The position numbers and the translations under genes were made by a program. Of a stretch of DNA of 8,689 bases, positions 1 through 7,205 are shown piece after piece (the first letter of the stretch is position 1; every line of letters begins with the position of its first letter). The stretch is from Methanobacteriota archaeon (lineage in GTDB: Archaea; Thermoplasmatota; Poseidoniia; Poseidoniales; SP79): positions 7,747 through 16,435 of the forward strand of contig PAZI01000035.1 in assembly GCA_002715545.1 (NCBI GenBank). Reading direction: 5' to 3'. The notes below the pieces were generated by a model. That model did not search any database and was not told the origin of the DNA. It saw only the letters and a list, made by a program, of their open reading frames with translations.

Positions 1-615
1 GGCACTGAGATATATCAAGCGACGAAGGGAGATACTTCCCCTCTTCTCTACATCTCATTGGCATACTTCGTCGTTGGCCTGATAGGCTACACTGTTTTAG
101 CCGGCTCGAATTCTTCTGCAGTGTGGTGGAAGACTGGTGGAGACAGCCTTCAAGCCACATGGATCACATTAACCAACAGCATGCACTTTACAATGATTCG
201 ACCGATCATTGGCGTCTATATCATGTTGAGATATGGGTTGTTCGATACGACTGATGAGATGAAACCTAAAGCGAAGTTGATGGTCATCATTCTCATTGTT
301 ATTGCAACCTCCGCCCTCTTGGAGTTAATTCAAGCGATTCTACCCCTAAATGAGATGTTCACTGCAGTTCTACTGGGCGTTCTTGTTGCATTTGGAATCG
401 GTTGGGAGGAGAAATCTTTCGATAAGCTCACCAATGCATCCAAGCAGATGAGGGAAGGGTTGGATGTGCGGTGGTTCCCTGAATTTACAATCTCAAAACA
501 TACTTTCACCATGATCGACCGATCTATGGCCATCATGTTGGTTTTTGTTGCCGCCCTCTCATTGTTAGTGTGGCAAACGGATGTGTTCTATGACTGGGCA
601 ATGAGGCAGCAATAA
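1..615 (+). CDS. Multi-pass membrane protein, 5'-truncated by window edge; resembles archaeal 7TM sensor-type membrane domain
   Basis: The frame is open from base 1 to the TAA at 613-615, giving 204 residues. A TTG at 58 falls inside a hydrophobic segment, so it is unlikely to be the true start and the gene probably begins upstream of the window. About five hydrophobic stretches are visible: around residues 15-36, 60-78, 90-113, 119-136 and 178-195. A charged stretch between the last two (EEKSFDKLTNASKQMREG) is probably cytoplasmic. The segment IRPIIGVYIMLRYGLFD resembles the 'RP..Y..LRY.LFD' motif I recall from multi-TM sensor domains found in archaeal proteins and N-terminal to some histidine kinases. 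No kinase, receiver or other catalytic domain follows, because the protein ends with the last membrane segment. Its stop codon overlaps the ribosome binding site of the next gene, suggesting a co-expressed pair. The membrane location is well supported; the family link is only a resemblance. Confidence 0.75.
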   Translation, partial: GTEIYQATKGDTSPLLYISLAYFVVGLIGYTVLAGSNSSAVWWKTGGDSLQATWITLTNSMHFTMIRPIIGVYIMLRYGLFDTTDEMKPKAKLMVIILIVIATSALLELIQAILPLNEMFTAVLLGVLVAFGIGWEEKSFDKLTNASKQMREGLDVRWFPEFTISKHTFTMIDRSMAIMLVFVAALSLLVWQTDVFYDWAMRQQ

Positions 616-620
616 GGAGG
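614..620 (+). promoter_or_regulatory. Shine-Dalgarno site overlapping the upstream stop codon
   Basis: AAGGAGG is a near-perfect match to the anti-Shine-Dalgarno sequence and ends 6 bases before the ATG at 627. It shares two bases with the TAA stop (613-615) of the upstream membrane gene. This fixes the start of the second gene and suggests translational coupling. Confidence 0.85.
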
Positions 621-626
621 AAGAGT

Positions 627-1313
627 ATGTCTGAGAACAACATCCTTACCGATATATTCGGACAGGATGAACCAAAGATGAGATATGTCCTATACTACGG
701 ACTCGTCATCTTCATGCTAGGATATCATGCCACGGCGTATTTCTTCCTCAATGCCGAGATGATCAAAGGACGTTACGACATTGACACCTACTCAATAACA
801 TTCACTGAAAATCAGTCCACAGAGATCAATCAGGCTTATGGACAAGATGATGGAGAACCGATATACATTGAATTCGAAGCTGATGATAGTCTATTTGTAA
901 CGCATTCAGGATTTGGTTACTTGATGGTGACTGTTTCATACCAAGAAACATCACAAATCCCCTTCGATCAATGCGATTCAGTGAGTGTGAGCATCCCCCC
1001 AACAGGGGCAACGGCAGATTGGCAGAATGACAACAATACACTCGCCGGGTCTTCGGATGATTGTTCAGATATTCTTCTCCATGTAGTCGTATATCCTGAG
1101 TATTCAGGAGACGAGAGAATTGAAAGTGAAGGCACCTCTGAGTCAAACGCAGAACCATGGTTGAACAAAAACAATGGCAAAGGCACGTTCACAATCGAGA
1201 TTGATGTTTCAGCAACAAGCCCTGGCCCATCACCTACACCACAGGACAATGGCGAAGAAATCACAGTGACATGGACTGCAGTATTCTTTGACGTAACTGC
1301 AGAACTTCAGTAA
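627..1313 (+). CDS. Single-pass membrane protein with acidic extracytoplasmic domain, unknown function
   Basis: This 228-residue protein is set by a strong Shine-Dalgarno site 6 bases before the ATG. A short cytoplasmic head (about residues 1-18) precedes one hydrophobic helix (about 19-41). The remaining ~185 residues are acidic, rich in Asn, Ser and Thr, and alternate in a beta-strand-like manner, consistent with an outward-facing beta-sandwich. The only two cysteines, C116 and C146, both lie in this domain and could form a disulfide. A short Pro-rich linker (PGPSPTP, about 199-205) precedes a final beta-rich segment. Type II topology (N-terminus inside) is inferred from the single N-terminal helix without an obvious cleavage site. 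No enzymatic motif is seen and I do not recognise the family. It probably partners the multi-pass protein encoded just upstream, for instance as an outer sensory or binding subunit; that role is inferred from gene order only. Confidence 0.85.
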   Translation: MSENNILTDIFGQDEPKMRYVLYYGLVIFMLGYHATAYFFLNAEMIKGRYDIDTYSITFTENQSTEINQAYGQDDGEPIYIEFEADDSLFVTHSGFGYLMVTVSYQETSQIPFDQCDSVSVSIPPTGATADWQNDNNTLAGSSDDCSDILLHVVVYPEYSGDERIESEGTSESNAEPWLNKNNGKGTFTIEIDVSATSPGPSPTPQDNGEEITVTWTAVFFDVTAELQ

Positions 1314-1328
1314 TCCGTGATGTAATCA

Positions 1329-3842
1329 TTACTCATTGTTCCGAAATCGTATTTCGGAACCTGAAGATCGTGTGCAAAATCCAGTAGCCAGAATCAACAT
1401 GAATGTCGTGGCAACGACTCCAAAGGAGGGTATCGCTTCTTCCTGTGATGAAACAGTATTGTTCTCAGTGACGTCCTTCACGACCGAGAAAGTGAATGGC
1501 TGAGATGCTGCACCAAGATCATCCACAACGGTTGCTGAGAACATATCTGCATCTAGGCCACCCACAAGATAGGTATCACAACTCGATGGCGTGCCAGGGA
1601 TTACGGGCATGCAAGTGAACGTGAAAGAATGCTGTACTGCACCATCAACAACAACCAAATGCATGGGGTAAGGGCCGTCAATATCCATGACTGTCACGAT
1701 AACTTGTGGGCCTAGGACTGTTTCCTCAGCCCGGAATCCCGAAATTGAAGGTGGATCATTCACTGGTGCCACCTTCAGTACAAGATCGACTGTTGTCGTG
1801 CCATTATCTGAAACCAGATTCAAACCCCAGCCCATCACATCCTTGTCATGGTCTTGATCAGTGCGGACATGCACGATGTGTTCTGTTACTTCAACCACCG
1901 CTCCAGCATCTCCTGGAATCACTTCTACCGTCCAGCTCGCACCATCAGGGTGGCTGACAACCGTATCAAGATCAAGAATTCCCACCTCGTCCTCAACCAG
2001 ATTAAGTGTGATACTGGGAGGAGATGAAGGCGCATCAGGCATCGCCTCGATGTATATCGGGATATCCAGACTGACCGAAGGTGTCGTGCCATCACTAAGA
2101 TTCAAGGACAATATCTCTGAACCAAAGGCATTCGGCGCAGAAGCAATGAACAATTCCGAGCCTACAACATCAACAAGTATCAGTTCTCCAAAAGAGGAGG
2201 ATTCAATCACAAGAGGAGTCCCTTCAGGATCAGCGCAGATGGTTCTCAAATCGATGCTGATAGGGAGAGCGTCCTCGATGAGGTTCCATACCTCAGGGGA
2301 TGTGCACTGAACTGGTGCGTCCTTCTCGGTGACCTTGACGAGCACATCAGACGTGACTATTGTAGGAGTGAGTCCATCGGTTCTGACAGAGAGGCGAAGA
2401 GAATGCTCTCCGATCGATGTATCATCACCGGTATGATTGAGATATAAGACTCCATCAACAATCGTTGCCTCAACAAGATTGAACGGACCATTGAGCCATT
2501 CGAACCCGGTTAGAGTCATGTCCTGTCCATCTGGGTCTTCTGCAACTTCCATGGCACTGAGGGTCGCAGAACCACGCTGTTCGATTTCGAGTGTGATATT
2601 CTCTATGGGCAGAGTAGGGGTATCTGAACGATCGAAGTTGAAGTAGAACGTATGTGGAACCCCATCTACGAGCACTAAGAGAGTCAATTTATTCGGACCC
2701 GGTGGGAGTATATCGGCAGGACCTGTAATCTCTAAACTGACCTGATTGTTATCATATCGAGTTGAGAGGTGTTGCGAACAGTCATCATCGCCGGCTACGC
2801 AACGAGATATGAGAACTTCATTGACCAACGTATCGCCTATGTGAGCCAGGTCGATGTCAGTATCAATGAAATCATCATGGTTCAACACCACCTCATAGGG
2901 CAGTCGAATACCGGAGGAGGTCAATCGCGCCCCGATGATTCTCTCAGAAGTATAAGCCGATGGGTCCATCGGTTCAGACAACACATCAGGACGTGCAGTA
3001 GCTCCCAACCATCCACTCGTCTCTGCACTCCCGCTCACCAATTCAGCGAAAGGTACCAGCCGCGACATGGCGTGTTCATGCTGCGCCTCAAGGCCCATCG
3101 TCGGATCACCATCTCCTAACCTATCGAGAAATGAAGGATCATCAAGATACTGCACATGATTAGCACCTAAGACCTCCGCTAGATGATACCCCGTCGGTAG
3201 GGTGGTTAATCTCGAGGAGGTCAGAGATGTCGCATCTGTCTCCTCATCCATTGTTCCTATGAGATGAATCTCAAATCCAAGAGTGGGACCAGAAGTAGCA
3301 GACCAACTCAAGCCCTCAGGTGGAGGCATCGTTCCAAGTCCAAAGATGGCACCTATTCGACGATCTGACGATTCATCTGACTCAAAGAAAGAGCTATCCG
3401 AGATTGAACACGCTAGGCCCGCACCAACTCCATGCCCCGCCAGAAGGACGTTGTTTGCAAGCGTGATGTTCGCTTCTTGGGCGAGGAGCGATTCGGTCCG
3501 ATTGACCATACCAATTAGGTCGCTGGCCATCCTCTTTGCAGAGGTAGTCTCCGACCAATCGATGAGGATGGCAACAATACCACTCTCAGCCAGCCCCCTT
3601 CCCACCCACTCATACTCATCTACATCACGTCCATCGTCGGCGATGAATACAACGACAGGAAGGGGAGTACGAAGGCCTTCAGTCCCATTACTCACTCGAG
3701 GGTATGAGATCCAACCATCATCGACCCACTGAGGGGTGTTCTGAGCATCTACCGATTGCACCTCATGTGGAGCAGCCCCTTGAACGAAACCCAACGGCAG
3801 GCAGAGGCAGGTGGTGAGAATGGCGAACCAGCGCGGCCGCAT
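1329..3842 (-). CDS. Large exported surface protein: alpha/beta-hydrolase-like domain plus cadherin-like repeats and C-terminal anchor
   Basis: The protein has 837 residues from the ATG at 3842-3840. I prefer this start because MRPRWFAILTTCLCLPLGFVQG then forms a normal signal peptide; an in-frame GTG at 3881 would add 13 residues. Residues ~58-235 look like a dienelactone-hydrolase-type alpha/beta fold: strand PLPVVVFIADDG (60-71), strand GIVAILIDW (88-96), nucleophile elbow AGHGVGAG (135-142), acid region IGTMDEETD (195-203) and GANHVQ with the candidate catalytic His229. The elbow has Gly138 where Ser is expected, so hydrolysis is doubtful. After an unassigned segment (~290-400) come about four Ig/cadherin-like modules (~410-790), marked by junction motifs such as KDAPV, MPDAP and VNDPP. 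Three close cysteine pairs (348/355, 513/536, 744/755) suit extracytoplasmic disulfides. The C-terminus has PSF, a hydrophobic helix (~807-824) and a basic tail, like a PGF-CTERM sorting signal. It is probably a cell-surface binding or adhesion protein. Confidence 0.88.
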   Translation of the reverse strand: MRPRWFAILTTCLCLPLGFVQGAAPHEVQSVDAQNTPQWVDDGWISYPRVSNGTEGLRTPLPVVVFIADDGRDVDEYEWVGRGLAESGIVAILIDWSETTSAKRMASDLIGMVNRTESLLAQEANITLANNVLLAGHGVGAGLACSISDSSFFESDESSDRRIGAIFGLGTMPPPEGLSWSATSGPTLGFEIHLIGTMDEETDATSLTSSRLTTLPTGYHLAEVLGANHVQYLDDPSFLDRLGDGDPTMGLEAQHEHAMSRLVPFAELVSGSAETSGWLGATARPDVLSEPMDPSAYTSERIIGARLTSSGIRLPYEVVLNHDDFIDTDIDLAHIGDTLVNEVLISRCVAGDDDCSQHLSTRYDNNQVSLEITGPADILPPGPNKLTLLVLVDGVPHTFYFNFDRSDTPTLPIENITLEIEQRGSATLSAMEVAEDPDGQDMTLTGFEWLNGPFNLVEATIVDGVLYLNHTGDDTSIGEHSLRLSVRTDGLTPTIVTSDVLVKVTEKDAPVQCTSPEVWNLIEDALPISIDLRTICADPEGTPLVIESSSFGELILVDVVGSELFIASAPNAFGSEILSLNLSDGTTPSVSLDIPIYIEAMPDAPSSPPSITLNLVEDEVGILDLDTVVSHPDGASWTVEVIPGDAGAVVEVTEHIVHVRTDQDHDKDVMGWGLNLVSDNGTTTVDLVLKVAPVNDPPSISGFRAEETVLGPQVIVTVMDIDGPYPMHLVVVDGAVQHSFTFTCMPVIPGTPSSCDTYLVGGLDADMFSATVVDDLGAASQPFTFSVVKDVTENNTVSSQEEAIPSFGVVATTFMLILATGFCTRSSGSEIRFRNNE
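1338..1360. repeat. Perfect 10-bp inverted repeat with 3-base loop at the convergent gene ends
   Basis: GTTCCGAAAT (1338-1347), loop CGT, then ATTTCGGAAC (1351-1360) form a perfect hairpin. It begins 25 bases after the stop of the + strand membrane gene and lies inside the last codons of the - strand surface-protein gene, encoding part of its RFRNNE tail. It would fold in both convergent transcripts and could mark or protect the 3' ends. There is no T-run after it on either strand, so it is not a classical intrinsic terminator. Confidence 0.6.
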
Positions 3843-3980
3843 TGAAGGGCTAACCACAGCAGAAGGTGTACCGACGTGCACTTCAACCGAGCGGTTCGCT
3901 GTGCCTCATTCACCAATGAACCTAGTATTTTGGGTATAGCGACCGATAGCCTAACGTCAACAGGCATCAGAGCCCTGTAT
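3843..3980. promoter_or_regulatory. Divergent intergenic region between surface-protein and ligase genes
   Basis: About 138 bases separate the two divergent starts, so promoters for both genes should lie here. An AT-richer patch at 3924-3938 (AGTATTTT followed by GGGTATA) is the best TATA-like candidate for either direction. Neither start has a convincing Shine-Dalgarno sequence. The assignment rests mainly on gene layout; no exact promoter can be named from sequence alone. Confidence 0.35.
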
Positions 3981-3990
3981 ATGTCTGATG
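3965..3990 (+). repeat. 7-bp inverted repeat flanking the ligase start codon
   Basis: CATCAGA (3965-3971) and TCTGATG (3984-3990) are perfect inverse copies around a 12-base loop that holds the ATG at 3981. In mRNA this would place the start codon in a hairpin loop; in DNA it could be an operator half-site pair. Repeats of this size are expected several times by chance in a window this long, so a function is uncertain. Confidence 0.35.
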
Positions 3991-5695
3991 ACCTCACCAT
4001 TGCGAGAGCGGCGGAGATGCTACCTATAGATCAAGTGGCTTGGAAGATGGGGCTTGGCATTGAGACGATTCGCGTCTATGGAGAACACATGGCAAAGATT
4101 CGATGGCAAGCTATCGAAGATCGGATGAATGCACCACGCGGTGCATTGGTACTCGTGACATCTTGTAGCCCCACAGCATTCGGCGAAGGGAAGACAACAC
4201 AATCGATAGGTTTGGCTCAAGCTCTCAATTCTCTCGGTCGGTCGAGTGCCTGTACACTTCGAGAACCATCAATGGGGCCTGTGTTCGGACTCAAGGGGGT
4301 GCAGCTGGAGGCGGCCATGCCCAAGTCATCCCGATGGACGAATTGAATTTACATTTCACAGGGGATTTTCACGCAATCAGTGCGGCACACAATCTTCTGG
4401 CAGCGATGGTCGAGAACCACATCCATCACCGGCTTGAACCACGATTAGAAGTGGGACGGGTGACATGGCCTCGAGTCGTAGACATGAATGACCGTTCATT
4501 ACGGGAGATTGTCGTAGGTCTTGGGGGACCTGAGAACGGAGTAGCTCGTCAGACCCGCTTCGATATCACTGCGGCCTCAGAGGTCATGGCCATTCTATCA
4601 CTTGCCAACAGCCCTGCCGATCTGCGAGAGAGGGTAGGACGTATCATTGTCGGTGAAGATTTGGAGGGTGGACCCGTTACTGCTGAAGATATAGGTGCTG
4701 CAGGTGCCATGGCCTTACTCCTTAGAGAGGCAATTCTACCAAATCTGATCCAAACACTGGAACAGACACCTGCTTTCATTCATGGAGGTCCATTCGCCAA
4801 CATCGCGCATGGAAATTCATCAGTGATGGCTGATTTAGCTGCTGTTGCCTGTACAGACATTGTCATCACAGAAGCTGGTTTTGGATCTGACTTGGGAGCT
4901 GAGAAATTCTTCCACATCAAGGTTCCAAGCAGTGATAGACCTGCAGATGCTATCGTACTCAATGCCACAGTACGTGCCATGAAAATGCACGGAGGTGCAT
5001 TCTCAACTTCGGCGTCCCAGCGACCCAGCAAAGAAGAAATCGAACGAGAAAATGTCGCTTCAGTTCGGGATGGTGTTCGAACGAACCTAGCACGCCATAT
5101 CCAAAATCTGCTCCGATTCGGACCTCCAGTCATCGTAGCAGTGAACAGGTTCTCTACAGACCATCCATCCGAACTCAAGGCGCTGGTTGAAGAAGCTCGA
5201 GCGGCAGGTGCACACGACGCAGTCATCAGCGAAGTCCATACTCGTGGTGGAGAGGGTGGGCACGATCTGGCCCGGGCAGTCATCGCTGCCACAGAAGAAC
5301 ACATTGCGAATGGGCGTCCATTCACACCAATCGTCACCCCCGGAACAAGCATCACGGAATCGATTGAAACGATCGCCACTGAAATCTATGGAGCAAAGGG
5401 AATCAGCCTGAGCAAGCGTGCTCAGAAGTCACTGGAACGAATCATCTCATGGGGCTACGGGGCGGTTCCAGTCTGCATGGCGAAAACGCAATACTCATTT
5501 TCACATGACCCTGCGTTACTGGGAGCCCCTGAAGATTTCATTCTCCCCATCGAAGATATGCGCCTGAATGCTGGTGCTGGTTTTGCAGTCGTGTTATGTG
5601 GATCGATTATGACCATGCCCGGACTTGGAAAAAGGCCCGCTGCAAGTGATATGGACCTTGACCCTTCAGGAAACATCACTGGTGCCTTCAGTTAG
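3981..5695 (+). pseudogene. fhs: Formate-tetrahydrofolate ligase with a single-base frameshift
   Basis: Formate-THF ligase (EC 6.3.4.3) makes 10-formyl-THF from formate, THF and ATP in the cytoplasm. The gene is split: residues 1-106 are read from 3981 and the rest from the frame entered at 4298, with a 571-residue sum close to the usual ~560. The ATP-binding loop PTAFGEGKTT is at 64-73 and REPSMGPVFGLKG at 94-106. After the shift come GAAGGGHAQVIPMDELNLHF, TPAFIHGGPFANIAHG (~263-278), EAGFGSDLGAEKF, the AKTQYSFS motif and the MTMPGLGKRPAA C-terminus, all family hallmarks. The first frame stops at 4344-4346. One G is missing from the run at 4295-4299: six Gs would restore KGGAAGGG. Everything else is intact and under apparent constraint, so a sequencing or assembly indel is likelier than a decayed gene. 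The start at 3981 fits the family N-terminus better than the ATG at 3876. Pelota follows 37 bases downstream. Confidence 0.93.
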
Positions 5696-5701
5696 TCAAG
5701 C

Positions 5702-5735
5702 CATGATCAAAGGGTGAAGGAGACCATCGATCATG
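5702..5735 (+). repeat. 7-bp inverted repeat enclosing the Pelota ribosome binding site and start
   Basis: CATGATC (5702-5708) and GATCATG (5729-5735) are perfect inverse copies. The loop holds the Shine-Dalgarno site and the right arm includes the ATG at 5733. The structure could modulate Pelota translation, but the arm length is within chance expectation. Confidence 0.3.
5717..5722 (+). promoter_or_regulatory. Shine-Dalgarno site for Pelota
   Basis: AAGGAG lies 10 bases upstream of the ATG at 5733 and supports that start. It sits in the short spacer after the ligase stop, consistent with one transcript carrying both genes. Confidence 0.65.
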
Positions 5736-6785
5736 CAGCTAGTGAAGGATTCCGGAGAAAGTCTGACTCTCAGGATAAGAAGCATCGATGGACTCTGGGC
5801 GCTTGCCACTATGCTGCGAAAAGGACAGCGAATAGGCATGCTCGGTGCGCGCAGGGATACAACGACTGGAAGAAACGTTGTCGAAGATGGACGTTCAAAA
5901 GCTGCTGAACGCAGGTCAATGAGGATTGAATTAGCTGTCGAGCAAGTGGAACACCAACCCTTCTCTGAACGTCTGCGGGTCCATGGTACGATTACAGATG
6001 CCCCAATTGATCTTGGAGCCCATCATACCCACCTTATCAGCATCGGTGACAAATTAGATGTGTACGATATGGAGATGTGGACGCTGGATGACAGAGCGCT
6101 ACTGAAGTCAACTATCGCAGTTGCATCAAGCGGGCGAATCATCGTGGTCGTTGTTGAGGCAGATGAGATCACGACACATCTGTTGTCGATGAGCGGTTGG
6201 AAAGAATTGGATCATAAAACTCTGAGAGGAGGAGGTAAGAGAGCGACGAATGCCGACAGTGTTCTCTCAGGCTTCATTCACAGCGCTGCTAGTGCGCTTA
6301 TCCAGACGTTGACACCAGACTCTGACCTTCATCTCCTCGGACCTGGTTCGTCAAAGCAAGCATTGGATCTTGAGTTGAGTTCTCTTGGACATCGAGGAAA
6401 GAGGGTGCTGGTGCCGACGAACTCTGGAGGACGATCTGCTCTGCACGAATTTCTTTCAGGTTCGACCGGGAATCAAGCCATCACCGAACACGCACTTGCT
6501 AAAGCGACGACATTGATGGATGAATCATTACGAAGAATCGCCACCAATGGTGCCGTCGTATATGGCATGAAGGCGATTCAGCAGGCCGCAGATGAAGGGG
6601 CCATCGAGACCTTGCTCATCGATGCAGAATACCTGAGGAGTGGAACTGATACATCAGAGCTCAGCAATCTAGTTCGAGCTACAGGAGGAGAGATTGTCCA
6701 GTGTCCATCTCATCATGATGCTAGTCAAGAACTGCTTGGTCTGGGGGGATGCATCGCGCTCCTACGTTGGAGAATAGACCCCTAA
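5733..6785 (+). CDS. pelA: Archaeal Pelota (Dom34) mRNA surveillance and ribosome rescue factor
   Basis: Pelota enters the A site of stalled ribosomes and, with the ATPase ABCE1, splits the subunits. The 350-residue length matches archaeal members. The N-terminal Sm-like domain (~1-130) shows DGLWALATMLRKGQRI, SMRIELAVEQVEHQPFSERL, the LRVHGTI strand and DLGAHHTHLISIGDKLDV, all typical of Pelota. The central eRF1-like domain (~133-255) carries IIVVVVEADEITTHLL and LLGPGSSKQALDLELSS, the family's 'GPGF.K' region. The C-terminal domain (~258-350) has VVYGMKAIQQAADEGAIETLLIDAEYLRSG and a closing GGCIALLRW strand. The GGQ and NIKS motifs of aRF1 are absent, so it is not a release factor. A Shine-Dalgarno site 10 bases upstream supports the start. 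The gene lies 37 bases after the ligase gene and its TAA overlaps the stop of the convergent small gene. Confidence 0.93.
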   Translation: MQLVKDSGESLTLRIRSIDGLWALATMLRKGQRIGMLGARRDTTTGRNVVEDGRSKAAERRSMRIELAVEQVEHQPFSERLRVHGTITDAPIDLGAHHTHLISIGDKLDVYDMEMWTLDDRALLKSTIAVASSGRIIVVVVEADEITTHLLSMSGWKELDHKTLRGGGKRATNADSVLSGFIHSAASALIQTLTPDSDLHLLGPGSSKQALDLELSSLGHRGKRVLVPTNSGGRSALHEFLSGSTGNQAITEHALAKATTLMDESLRRIATNGAVVYGMKAIQQAADEGAIETLLIDAEYLRSGTDTSELSNLVRATGGEIVQCPSHHDASQELLGLGGCIALLRWRIDP

Positions 6786-7195
6786 CGCACCCACATATCG
6801 CCAACTGAAGGCATCCGGACATATCCAGTATATGCTCCCTTCCTGTGATCTCTCCGCTCACGCATCCAATTAGAGTCAACATGGTCTGCGGAAGCATTTC
6901 TCTCATCGCGGGGGAGATGAGATATGTCAGGAAGAGGGCCATTCTCCTTCGCACCCTCAATCATCCTCATTTGAGATGTGGCGACAAAATCAGGTCGCAT
7001 TGTCCTTGTTCTGAGACTATCTTCTGTATCACCTGTGGCCGAGCTCTGGGCCATCATTCCAGTACGATCAATATTGGCAGACATACCTGCTTCACTAGGA
7101 GATTTAGATGTGTGAATTGGAGGCCTTGGTGGCATTTTCATCTCTTCAGGATGGCCACCTAGGCTCTCTCTAAATCGATCCGAGAACCTACTCAT
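6782..7195 (-). CDS. Small Met-rich, Cys-free protein of unknown function
   Basis: I read 137 residues from the ATG at 7195-7193, preceded by GGTGA 5 bases upstream; an in-frame GTG at 7204 would add three residues. The protein is hydrophilic with no membrane segment or signal peptide. Twelve residues are Met (about 9%) and there is no Cys. The N-terminal two-thirds (SRFSDRFRESLGGHPEEMKM, PPRPP, Ser/Thr-rich stretches) looks disordered. The C-terminal part has more order-like character and ends basic then aromatic (NWMRERRDHRKG, then YTGYVRMPSVGDMWVR). It starts 9 bases after the transporter stop, so both are probably on one mRNA and translation may be coupled. Its stop overlaps the Pelota stop by three bases on the opposite strand. 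I do not recognise the family; a cytosolic accessory of the transporter is one possibility, inferred from position only. Confidence 0.65.
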   Translation of the reverse strand: MSRFSDRFRESLGGHPEEMKMPPRPPIHTSKSPSEAGMSANIDRTGMMAQSSATGDTEDSLRTRTMRPDFVATSQMRMIEGAKENGPLPDISHLPRDERNASADHVDSNWMRERRDHRKGAYTGYVRMPSVGDMWVR

Positions 7196-7200
7196 CAAAT

Positions 7201-7205
7201 TCACC
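7201..7205 (-). promoter_or_regulatory. Shine-Dalgarno site overlapping the transporter stop codon
   Basis: Read on the minus strand, GGTGA directly follows and partly overlaps the TAG stop at 7207-7205. It is spaced 5 bases from the ATG at 7195. It decides the start of the 137-residue gene over the GTG at 7204 and indicates coupling to the transporter. Confidence 0.6.

Noticed and set aside
1322..1332. Small palindrome GTAAT-C-ATTAC at the surface-protein stop codon
   Set aside because: Arms of five bases in AT-rich sequence are common by chance; it was not kept as a separate feature.
1338..1360. Hairpin as a classical intrinsic terminator
   Set aside because: No T-run follows it on either strand, so only a general 3'-end structure can be proposed.
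1861..2310. 149-codon + strand frame inside the surface-protein gene
   Set aside because: It is antisense to the cadherin-like modules, which have coherent repeated motifs; the + frame has no recognisable features.
3876..3980. Upstream ATG at 3876 as the ligase start
   Set aside because: It would add 35 residues with no counterpart in the family N-terminus, whereas the ATG at 3981 gives the usual beginning about 20 residues before the conserved helix.
4780..5379. 199-codon minus-strand frame inside the ligase gene
   Set aside because: It lies antisense to strongly conserved ligase motifs and its translation is low-complexity Ser/Ala/Thr-rich, typical of a shadow frame.
4334..5695. The downstream ligase half as an independent shorter gene starting at 4334
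   Set aside because: The coding signal continues upstream of this Met in the same frame (GAAGGGHAQVIP) and the ATP-binding loop is in the other half, so this is a fragment of one broken gene.
6845..7162. Open frame of 105 codons on the + strand opposite the 137-residue gene
   Set aside because: It has no ribosome binding site. The minus-strand frame is longer, directly coupled to the transporter gene and ends cleanly against Pelota.
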